From Mytilus galloprovincialis (lineage: Eukaryota; Mollusca; Bivalvia; Mytilida; Mytilidae): a stretch of 64,000 bases of DNA. Positions 35,875 through 46,018 of this stretch are shown here, one piece after another; position 1 is the stretch's first letter, and every line of letters starts with the position of its first letter. The notes below the pieces were generated by a model that worked only from the letters and a program-made list of their open reading frames with translations, was not told the DNA's origin and searched no databases. The position numbers were made by a program, and so were the translations under genes. The stretch is taken from the NCBI RefSeq assembly GCF_965363235.1, contig NC_134839.1:99157743-99221742 (forward strand), in the 5' to 3' direction.

Positions 35875-38800
35875 ATGCTCTTCCAATTTTTGTTGTACGC
35901 CAGTCTTGGAATATATGTATGTTATGCTACAAACCTAAAACGATGCAATTGCAGAAACAAATTTGTTGACGTTGCTGATGAAAACATTCCAATCAATATG
36001 TGTCTTGAAAAAATAAGTAAGTACTTATATATACGTTGTCAATGATTGACATTCTATTGAGTCTTTTTTTTCATTACAAATATTAACTATGCTTAGAAGC
36101 ATATTAAGCTTGATAAAAGATAAACTGTATAATTTTATGATTATATTTTGCAAGGTTAACTTATAAAACTGCTTTTTCGGTGTGTTTTTATTGCTAAATA
36201 TTTGGTCACACTGATTTTATTTCATACTAATTCTTTGGATTTTCCAACTGTTATTTTAGAGAAATTAATTCTTTTGAAATTATAAATATTACGCTTTCTT
36301 TACGTTTTTGGTCCGCATGTTTCTCAGAAGTTTGTTTCGCCTTAAAATTATTACAGAAAGACTCTCTTCTGTTGTGTATAATGCTAATATAATAATATCG
36401 TGACCGATATTATATGTCAAATGAAATTAAAAAAGTTGGTGTGTCAGTTCATTGCCGTGGAAAGTGCACTCCCAGCTTAACGTCTAAAAATTCATAGCCC
36501 CATTGCTTTCTATGTTAAATTCTGCAATTTCAAGCATTAATGGCGGCTTTGTCTAAAATTAAAATAAAGTGGCAGTTATTTCATGTCAAAACCTTGCCCT
36601 GACTTGTACTGAAAAATTTAACATACCTTTAATTGCATATTAGAGCGTACTGATTCTCGGAAGTTTGATAGTACAAAAACAAGTACCTCTGATTTGTACA
36701 ACAACGTAAATGTGCCTATTCCGTCAGATGCAAGATCAAATTATTAAGTGAGGTGAATTGGATTCAGAGTATTCCAGAGAAGTCAAGTGTGATAAGCTAC
36801 CACCATTATTTAACGTATTAAATAGAGTTTGTGTAAGTAAATTAAGGTGTCGACCATATGTATTTACCAGAGTAATTTTAATTTGAAATTATCTACACCA
36901 TTCGACAACGGCTTCAGTGTTCTATGCCCTCAAGACATCAACGCAAGAATTGTTAAGCTCGTTAAATGTGGTGTAATTTTCTACAGCAGTTACCTATTAT
37001 TTTAAGAGATACCATCTTATTATGAATATAATTTTAGTATCCACGCTTATTTTGAATATGCAATGACTTCAGTGTTCGGTGGCCTAAAGAGATCGAAACA
37101 AAAATCCTTAAAATCGGTATAATCATTCAATTTCGGATGTAAATGTGTTGTAATTTTCTACAGCAGTTACTGATTATTTTAAGAGATACCATCTTATTTT
37201 GAATATAATTTTAGTATCCACGCTTATTTTGAATATGCAATGACTTCAGTGTTCGGTGGCCTAAAGAGATTGAAACAAAAATCGTTAAAATCATCCAAAT
37301 TCGGATGTAAAATGTGTTGTAATTTCCTACAGCAGTTACTGATTATTTTATTAGATATCATATAATTCTAATTATAGTTTGAATATGCTAGCTTTAATGG
37401 CATTTATATTCAGAACTATTTTTTTTCGTAGTCGTACAAGTAGATGTACAGTTGATTGATGTCATGTGGGCAGATACTAGGAGATCCACAGAGGAATATG
37501 TCAAGTATACTGTTGATGTCAAACGTATTTTGAAGGTAACATACGTTATAGCTGGAACTTTGAAGCACATGTACATATCATTTATTATGGTATATGCTCA
37601 TACTAATAGTCAGTAAAATCAATTACCGATCCAGTATATATAAAAAATATCTCCATATCTAACTCCGTATACTATTTCAGGTACTTGCTTGTGTATTGAT
37701 TTTTTTGTTTATCCTTCTATAGTCAATAAAATCAATTAACGGTCCACTATATAAAAAAAGATATCTCTATATCTAACTCTAAATACTATTTTAAGTATAT
37801 TTTTTTTGCATATTTTTATTTAACCCTAGGTAGGAACAGTTAAAAAAAATGAAGTTATTCTTCTTAAACAAACAGTTATCTTTTTTCTAGTTTATTTAAA
37901 CATCTGTATCCTGATTTTATTTGAGAAAGTCATCCCATATTAGACCGTTTAATTCTTCTTAAGAACAGTATATGCAGTTTGAAAGCAATTTACTTTACCC
38001 ATTGCTAATCAAAGTTTGTCTCGTTCACTCAAAATCTATAACATTGGAGTTACTGTTGGTACAGCGCATCATTTTGGCGTCTTTTTGTGACACCATGTTC
38101 TTTTTCCCTTTCATATTGCAGCTTGCAAAGACAAGCACTTTTTAAAATATATCTTGTATCATATCCTAACTTAATTTAAACTGGTTGAGACCAGTAAAAT
38201 GATGAAATGTTTTTTTTTTAAATGCGTGATTTTCATTTAATTAGTTGTTTTTTTTTTATGTTAAAGGTAGTTCAGGGGTATAGAAAAAGACAGAATTTTC
38301 TTATACTTTGCCAAAATGAATATTTTACTATGCTTTTTTTTTAATGATAAAAAGAATGGGTCATCGCGCTATTTTTCAAGGTACGAGTCATTCAAAATTG
38401 CCAAAAACAAATGCTTAGATTATTCATGAAATAACCAGACTCAAGCTAGCGAACAATTAGCCAGTGAACAATAAGATGCACCAAGCTGGCGAACAATAAG
38501 CCAGCGAACAATAAGATGCACCCAGCTAGCGAACAATAAGCCAGCGAACAATAAGGAGAACGCGCCAAACTGATTGAAAAAAACATTTTTGTGTATAAAA
38601 AGAAATCTATAAGACAGAATTTTGAAATAGAATATGAGAAGATAGGTATTATGATATATTTTAATAACTTGTTTTCTGGCTATACAAGTAATAATATAAA
38701 TTTCCCTTTATGTCCAATATAATTTTTGTACTAAAGGAATTATCTCCCCTTAAAAAGCTTATTTGAAAAAATAATTCTATAAGCACAAATATTTGGTATT

Positions 38801-41800
38801 TGTTAAAAAACATTTTCGATAATGCAATGAATAACTAAGTTTTCTTTATATAAATAAACAGTGTAACTAATAAATTGCAAATCTGTCTCCAAATTTGCAG
38901 ATTTGGGCACAGAACCCGATATTTACTGTGATTGTACAATTCAAGATGGCGGTATACCCCTGAACTACCTTAAATTGATATATATGCCAGACAAGCGACA
39001 TGACTCACAAAAAAAATGTATGTTTTATACTACTAATTTATTTCGGTAGGGTGAACATCTGCTGACAGGAGTAGATCAAACCAAGATTTTTGCATTGAGA
39101 GATTTCATTGAATGTGCACCACGAATGTTGAGTCGTTCATTTTCTTATATTGTGTCAGGTTGGTATTACTAAATAAACATGTTGAGTCGTTCGTTCTCAT
39201 ATATAGTGTCAGGTTAGTATTACTAAATAAAAATGTTGAGTCGTGCGTTCTCATATATAGTGTCAGGTTGGTATTACTAAAAACATTTTGAGTCGTGCGT
39301 TCTCATATATAGTGTCAGGTTGGTATTACTAAAAAAACGTGTTGAGTCGTTCGTTCTCATATATAGTGTCAGGTTAGTATTACTAAATAAAAATGTTGAG
39401 TCGTGCGTTCTCATATATAGTGTCAGGTTGGTATTACTAAAAACATTTTGAGTCGTGCGTTCTCATATATAGTGTCAGGTTGGTATTACTAAAAAACATG
39501 TTGAGTCGTTCGTTCTCGTATATAGTGTCAGGTTGGTATTACTAAAAAAACGTGTTGGGTCGTTCGTTCTCATATATAGTGTCAGGTTAATATTACTAAA
39601 TAGACATGTTGAGTCGTTCATTCTCGTATAGTGTCAGGTTAGTATTACTAAATAAAAATGTTGAGTCGTGCGTTCTCATATATAGTGTCAGGTTGGTATT
39701 ACTAAAAACATTTTGAGTCGTGCGTTCTCATATATAGTGTCAGGTTGGTATTACTAAAAAAACATGTTGAGTCGTTCGTTCTCGTATATAGTGTCAGGTT
39801 GGTATTACTAAAAAAACGTGTTGGGTCGTTCGTTCTCATATATAGTGTCTGGTTAATATTACTAAATAGACATGTTGAGTCGTTCATTCTCGTATAGTGT
39901 CAGGTTGGTATTACTAAAAAAACGTGTTGAGTCGTTCGTTCTCATATATAGTGTCAGGTTAGTATTACTAAAAAAAATGTTGAGTCGTGCGTTCTCATAT
40001 ATATAGTGTCAGGTTGGTATTACTAAAAAAACGTGTTGGGTCGTTCGTTCTCATATATAGTGTCAGGTTAATATTACTAAATAGACATGTTGAGTCGTTC
40101 ATTCTCGTATAGTGTCAGGTTAGTATTACTAAATAAAAATGTTGAGTCGTGCGTTCTCATATATAGTGTCAGGTTGGTATTACTAAAAACATTTTGAGTC
40201 GTGCGTTCTCATATATAGTGTCAGGTTGGTATTACTAAAAAAACATGTTGAGTCGTTCGTTCTCGTATATTACTAAAAAAACGTGTTGGGTCGTTCGTTC
40301 TCATATATAGTGTCTGGTTAATATTACTAAATAGACATGTTGAGTCGTTCATTCTCGTATAGTGTCAGGTTGGTATTACTAAAAAAACGTGTTGAGTCGT
40401 TCGTTCTCATATATAGTGTCAGGTTAGTATTACTAAAAAAAATGTTGAGTCGTGCGTTCTCATATATATAGTGTCAGGTTGGTATTACTAAAAAACGTGT
40501 TGGGTCGTTCGTTCTCATATATAGTGTCAGGTTAATATTACTAAATAGGCATGTTGAGTCGTTTGTTCTCATATATAGTGTCAGGTTAGTATTACTAAAT
40601 AGACATGTTGAGTCGTTCGTTCTCCGCGTACATATATTGTGTCAGTTTGTTATTACTAAATAGACATGTTAAGTCGTTCGTTCTCGTATATAATGTCAGG
40701 TTAGTATTACTAGATAGACATGTTGAATCGTTCGTTCTCGTAAATAGTGTCAGCTTACTATTACTAAATAAACATATTGAGTCGTTCGTTCTCATATATA
40801 GTGTCAGGTTAGTATTACTAAATAGACATGTTGAGTCGTTCGTTCTCCGCGTACATATATTGTGTCAGTTTGTTATTACTAAATAGACATGTTAAGTCGT
40901 TCGTTCTCGTATATAATGTCAGGTTAGTATTACTAGATAGACATGTTGAATCGTTCGTTCTCGTAAATAGTGTCAGGTAAGTTTTACTAAATAGACATGA
41001 TGAGTCGTTCGTTCTCGTATATAATGTCAGGTTAGTATTACTAGATAGATATGTTGAATCGTTCGTTCTCGTAAATAGTGTCAGGTAAGTTTTATTAAAT
41101 AGACATGATGAGTCGTTCGTTCTCGTATATAAGTGTCAGGTTAGCATAACTAAATATAATGTTGAGTCGTTCGTTCTCGTATATTAGTCCAGTCAATCTA
41201 GCATAAATTTGACCCTCACCTTGAAGTAATTGCAACAGAAGATTTTAAAGTTTTAATCTTTAGCATTACTAGAACACACCCGTGATATCGCGGGTCCGTG
41301 ACTGAATTAAAGTATATAACTATGCGTAAGCCTTATTTTAGTATTAGTACTGTCATCTGATCAAGTCATGCCGATTATAAGATACACAATTTTCTCTGCT
41401 TTCAAATCTTTCTGTTTGAACCCGTCGAACTGGAACTTATCAATTATTGGTAATATTAATTATTTGGAAAACAAAAGGTCCTGGAATGGAGTATTTTTTA
41501 ATCAACAGCATTGTCCTATATTAGTTATAAATAAAGTTGAATTCTTTGATTTGCTGTTTTACGTCATGCCCGCTAACAAATTGAAACTTTCCAGATTTTT
41601 AGTATTCGTATTGTTATCTTAGAAAGTCTTACGGATTAAAATACTACAATAGGTAACAATTTGACAACTAAGTAGTGTCAACCCTGTGATTATGACCCGT
41701 GTATATAGCATATTAATCCTGAATACACCGTTTGGTGGTGCGCCTGTCAGATGCGGAACGTACAGATAAGGTAATAGGTAACAGGTGATTATACTATTGG

Positions 41801-44445
41801 TATCGGTATCGGACTCGACCCGGAACTTCTTAATTATTGGCAATATTAATTACGTGGAAAACAAAAGGGCCTGGAGTGGTGTAATTTTTAATCTACACCT
41901 TTGTACTATATCAGTTGTATATAAAGTTGAATTCTTTGATTCGTCGTTTTTACGTGATGACGGCTGACAAATTGGACCTCGTAATTTTAGTATTATAGAT
42001 ATCCCAAATATACACAAAAAAAGTCCAATAAAATCTTACTTGAGGAAAAGTACAAAATCATGATTTTAAAATTCCTATGCAGAGTTGCATTGATAAAGGA
42101 GATAACTCTGCAAAAAAGGCAGAAATATCAATAAAATTGATACAAAATTATAACTTTACCGCTTCTATTCAACGGAATGAATTGATTCTTGATATTTAAG
42201 CAATCTTTATGCTGAGTTCACACTTATATCGAATTCGATTCGCATTAACTAATTCGAATTAGTTTAATTCGCATTAGAAAAGTTTTACGTCCTAACGTCA
42301 ATTCTAATTCGAATTACAATGCACGTCAAATTCGCTTTACTGTCCAAACGACGTTAACTTTTAATTCGTATTAACAAAAACGTATTTCTAATTCAATTTT
42401 GGGTAATTTCAAATTAAAAAAGAAGAGTGGGTGAACGCGATTAACGAATTCGATTTGCATTCGATTCGAATTCAATTCGAATTAAATGTTCGTGTGAACA
42501 AGGCATTAGAGTATAAAAAACAGCTCTAAAGGTGTTTTCATATCGTTTATCAAGCTACAACTTAGATTTCATAATTTATTAGTTGACCATTTGAGATTTT
42601 TCAGCATGTCAAGGTAAAGAATCTCAAATTGAATAAAACTTATTAAGAATATATTCTTCTTTTTTGTGGTTTAAAGTTTCTTCAAACAACGCAGATGCTT
42701 AACAAATACAATTTACAGTTATTACAGCTTTTACATTAATGCTAGCAAGACAAATCTTTGTTTGGCTTGCTTGCGTTATTTGTATCAGTGTTTGCTCAAG
42801 CATGGTAATTAAGATAGGCGGGGCTTCAGCTTGTATACATCATACTTAGATTGTATTGGACGTTATGTCTAAGGTTAAGGACACTTAATTTTAAAACATC
42901 ACATGACAAATATTCTCACATGTTTTCTCACCTGTAAAAATACAATAATTTGTCAATGAAAGAAAAATATAAACTTTTTTCTTGTATGAGGCTGAGAAAC
43001 TGGCCTTCAACATTAATTGACCTAATATTGTTTTTATAACATATCAATCTATTAGTTCTGTCCTTCGATTATGCAACTCAAGAAAATATTCCAAAAAATG
43101 GGAAACAATTGTATCGAAAAGAGAAAATCGACTGCACCTTTTTTATGTTAGGGTGTGTTTGAGATGAATATTTTGTCTTGAAAATGTACAAAACAAGAGT
43201 ATTTGATACATCATCTCGCTTCAGACTCTATCATTTTATATAACAAAGCTACAGGTTGACTTTATAACATAAAAAAATCACCGTACTAAAAGATGAAATA
43301 TAGGGGTATAATAGTGAAATACCTATCCAATGGATCACAAAATCAGAGTAGGTGTGTTCGAATAGCTATTTTACTAAAAGTGCTTAAGACAGTCTTTAAG
43401 TTGGATCTCTAAAAAAAATTGTCTTCCGTTTCTGCGATTGGAAAATGAACGGGCGTAATAGGAAGATAATTTCGACGAAGTAGAATCCTGTCTGTATTGT
43501 ATATTTACAGGTACTAAGGAAACATGTGAGAATATGTATCATGTGATGTTTTAAAATTTAGTGTCCTTAACCTCCAACATAACGTCCAATAAAATTTAAG
43601 TATGATGTATATAAGCTGAAGCCCCGCCTATCTTAATTACCATGCTTCAGCAAACATTGATACAAACAAAGCAAGCAAGCCAAACAAAGATTTGTCTTGC
43701 TAGCATTAATGTAAAAGCTGTAACAATACCAAATATTTACATTATTTATTCAAAATGGTCACAAAGCCATAAATTTACAATTTCTTTAATAAAATATGTG
43801 CCAATTTTTTTTTTTTTAAATACCCTTAACACTTCGGTTTTGCACATTTCATGAGCAGAAGATTATATAATTTAGTCAAATACAAACTTAATACCACATC
43901 ATAGTATCATATTTTACATGAATTTTAAGAAAATCATCCAAAGACTGACAAAAAAGACTCTTTTTTGCGGAGTTATCTACCTTTGCAATGCTAATTTCCA
44001 TAAGATATTAAAAATGCAAAATTTGAGTTTTCCTCAAGTTAGATTTTATGGGACTTTTTTCTGTGTATATTTGGAGCTAAATTCTATAGATTAGCAATAA
44101 AACACTTTCTGTTGCAATTAGTTTGAGTGGACTAGATAGTGTCAGGTTAGTATTAGTTTACTTATTAGACATGGTGAGTCTTTCGTACATGATGAAAATA
44201 TAAGCCTGGAGATATTCAAATATCAAGCATTAAATTTTATTGACGTTTTGAAATGTTTACGTAATTTTAAAAGTATGACAATACAAAAAAGTAATATAAT
44301 ATGTACTATTATTTCATTTACAGTTAATATAATAAAGAAGCAGATGCATATGGACATGTGTAGTATAATGGTACCTGCTGATTTTGTATGTGATGTTCAG
44401 CTTAGTGTGATGGAAGGAAAATTTCTATGCACAGATATCAAATAA
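35875..44445 (+). CDS. Secreted NTR/TIMP-like protein, 4 coding exons
   Basis: Coding exons: 35875-36016, 37432-37535, 39050-39158, 44324-44445, with GT/AG boundaries and phases 1, 0, 1 that agree (158 aa). Residues 1-18 are a hydrophobic signal peptide. The mature part has the CxC pattern of TIMPs (C24-N-C26), a third Cys at 43, a b-strand-rich middle (YVKYTVDVKRILKGE), C104, and a segment SYIVS..KKQMHMDMCSIMVP (114-136) closely like the conserved TIMP stretch before its last N-domain cysteine. C141 and C154 are extra. TIMPs inhibit matrix metalloproteinases by inserting the amino-terminal Cys at the catalytic zinc. Here Lys22-Arg23 precede C24, so a proprotein cut after KR could free that Cys; this is inference. 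One NTR domain only, with no vertebrate-type C-terminal TIMP domain. Intron 3 (5.2 kb) carries an array copied from the end of exon 3. Confidence 0.75.
36958..37385 (+). repeat. Tandem duplication in TIMP-like intron 1 (about 177 bp, 2.4 copies)
   Basis: CTACAGCAGTTAC recurs at 36981, 37158 and 37327, and the intervening sequence (GAGATACCATCTTATT, CAATGACTTCAGTGTTCGGT) repeats with very few changes between the first two copies. Confidence 0.85.
38261..38973. mobile_element. TTAA-flanked MITE in TIMP-like intron 2
   Basis: TTAA then AGGTAGTTCAGGGGTATA at the left; the complement (TACCCCTGAACTACCT) then TTAA at the right. The interior holds three tandem copies of an approximately 47-bp unit with AGCTAGCGAACAATAAG / CCAGCGAACAATAAGATGCA at 38440-38560. 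Non-coding. Confidence 0.85.
39125..41184 (+). repeat. Tandem array of exon-3 end plus 5' splice site, about 40 copies
   Basis: The unit is 50-55 bp: ATGTTGAGTCGTTCGTTCTC, then (A/G)TATATAGTGTCAG, then GTTAGTATTACTAAATA. The first copy of the series is the real exon end itself (39125-39158) with its donor GTTGGTATTACTAAATA. Hence every unit repeats the codons for MLSRSFSYIVS, the CAG|GT donor and the intron start. Variants GTGCG and GTCTGGTTA and higher-order blocks (for example the GTTCTCCGCGTACATATATT unit at 40617 and 40844) show repeated block duplication. The array lies in intron 3 of the TIMP-like gene. Confidence 0.95.
41272..42000 (+). repeat. Dispersed repeat with internal duplication (second copy)
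   Basis: Same sequence family as 32845-33480: ACACCCGTGATATCGCGGGT, CTAAGCC/GTAAGCCTTATTTTAGTA, then GGAACTTATCAATTATTGGT and again GGAACTTCTTAATTATTGGC, ending ATTTTAGTATTATAGATAT. Inserted in the left arm of the foldback element. Confidence 0.8.
42215..42499. mobile_element. AATTCG-rich TIR element
   Basis: Ends GTTCACAC and GTGTGAAC. The inside is dominated by iterations of AATTCG / CGAATT / TTCGAATTAG in both orientations. Unlike its surroundings in composition; non-coding. Confidence 0.65.
44137..44195 (+). repeat. Orphan unit of the exon-derived array
   Basis: TAGTGTCAGGTTAGTATTAG, then GACATGGTGAGTCTTTCGTA, is a degenerate unit of the array at 39125-41184, separated from it by the foldback element. 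Confidence 0.8.
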
Positions 44446-44449
44446 ATAG

Positions 44450-45670
44450 ATTATTAATTCGACTGTGTGTTTTATTAATTATTCTATGCCCCCAAACCAA
44501 AAGGCTTTGATGATCCAATTGCAAATGTACTTACAAATGGTGAGAATATTTAAACGTGTTTGCTACTTACATTATGATAAATAGATAATGTTTAAGTCAG
44601 AAAATGATCCAGTAAGCCCAGCTATAAAAGTCGTTACGTGCCGCCAATCAAGACCGAGACCTAAACTACCTTTTTTAAAACCTTTCTATACCTCGTTAAT
44701 GCAAATGTAGCTTAATTTAGGACATCTGATACAGTTTCACGTTGAAGCAAAAAGGCGAAACCATCAACAGCTGTTGGTACACCAGTTAGTAGTCGGTTGA
44801 ATGTTCATACAAGCATAGATATAAAGGCTATTATATCTATGAGACAACTGAGAAGAATTGCTAGCTATAAAAACAGGGTTAACTCACCATTTTCTACATA
44901 GTAAAATGTCTGTACCAAGACAGAAACATGACTGTTGTTATTCATTCGTTAGATGAGCTTTTGACTTTGCCATTTCATAAGGGACTTTCCGTTTCGTATT
45001 TTCCGCACAGTTCGATATTTTATTATATTTCTTTTTAACAAATGAGATTGCCAAAAAAAACCTGTTACCTGCAACTCTTCTTTCAATTTCCTTTATGAGT
45101 ACTTTATGTAGAATTTAACCTGTTTACAAACAGTTACAGTGAAATTCAGGATAAAATGACCTTACAATAAATATCATCTCTCTGAACGACGTTTCTTTTA
45201 ATAAGGAAATTATAATTATGTTGAAAATGGCACTGCATTTTTGCTGTTTTGAAATAATTTCAACTTAAAAGTACAGAATGAGGTACAAACTATTAACCTT
45301 AAGTTTTGGAGATGTATCTCCAGAAAAGGAGGTATTTTCAATTGACCGACCTCTATTAAAAATCTATAGCGGACGCTGAACTTTGTCTGTGAAAGTTATA
45401 TGTGTAGTTGTTTCAACCAATTGCAGATTGACTTATAAATCCTGGTATTTTTGATGAGTTTATTTGAATTACATATCTTTAATATTGACACAGTGACAAT
45501 TATGTGTGCAAACACACACACAGTCTTTTGTTTACATTTACACACAACATGTATAACTTCCTTTACTTGTAAGATATTATAAAGAAATATTCATTTATCC
45601 GCAATAATAAAAAAGAATATAGTACAAAATTACCAATTCAAGGAGAGACAATACCCTCCATTTTGTATCA
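44450..45670 (+). other. Downstream flank with dispersed repeat at 44850-45030
   Basis: No gene. 44850-45030 carries GCTAGCTATAAAAACAGGGT, GTCTGTACCAAGACAG and GGGACTTTCCGTTTCGTATT, a copy of the family at 14260 and 60180. The rest is AT-rich unique-looking sequence. Confidence 0.5.
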
Positions 45671-45675
45671 TCAAT
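45671..45675 (+). repeat. Target-site duplication (left)
   Basis: TCAAT directly before the 5' LTR, identical to 50519-50523 directly after the 3' LTR. Confidence 0.9.
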
Positions 45676-45864
45676 TGTGACAATACTATTAATATTTCAA
45701 TATCAGAACTCAGTCAGAATTAATTTAGATATACCTGCACAACCAAAATGTATTAATAGATTGCTGACGTAGCATGCGCACACACTCTCTTGTTATCATG
45801 TAGCTAATTAAATATGTAGACTGAAACTGCCTTTGTGTTCATCGCCTCACACCATTCCGAAACA
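45676..45864 (+). repeat. 5' LTR (189 bp)
   Basis: TGTGACAATA ... CCGAAACA, with TG/CA termini. It differs from the 3' LTR at two positions (T/C in TAGATTGCTG and C/A in CATGCGCACAC). Confidence 0.95.
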
Positions 45865-45880
45865 TGGTGTCAGATGTGCT
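45865..45880 (+). promoter_or_regulatory. Primer binding site, tRNA-Leu-like
   Basis: TGGTGTCAGATGTGCT starts directly after the LTR. TGGTGTCAG is complementary to the 3' end of a tRNA-Leu ending CTGACACCA; the following bases match less well. The use of tRNA-Leu is inference from this partial match. Confidence 0.65.
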
Positions 45881-46018
45881 AAAAGAAGCGAAGTAACGAG
45901 AAAAGACAATAGTCCGACGTCTGGACAGAACTAAATAAATCAGGGAGTACATATATATCCAAAACACTGCCCATCGCAATTGACCTCGTTCGTTTCCTTT
46001 GTCTATAAAACGTAAACA

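Larger units (their letters stand above)
41185..44134. mobile_element. Foldback element inserted into the exon-derived array
   Basis: Inverted ends TAGTCCAGTCAA (41185) and its near complement ending at 44134. Further mirrored blocks: TAATTGCAACAGAA (about 41227 and 44113); AAATATACACA then AAAGTCC (42007 and about 44060); and a strong block 42715-42930 against 43510-43735 (TTACATTAATGCTAGCAAGA, CAAATCTTTGTTTGGCTTGC, GGCGGGGCTTCAGCTT). On both sides are pieces of one array unit, so the element landed inside the array. No transposase ORF seen. The left arm hosts the later insertion at 41272-42000 and an inner element at 42215-42499. Confidence 0.8.

Noticed and set aside
39125..41184. CRISPR-like array or protein-coding exon series
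   Set aside because: There are no spacers between units, and units lack a proper acceptor before each copy, so they are not independent exons.
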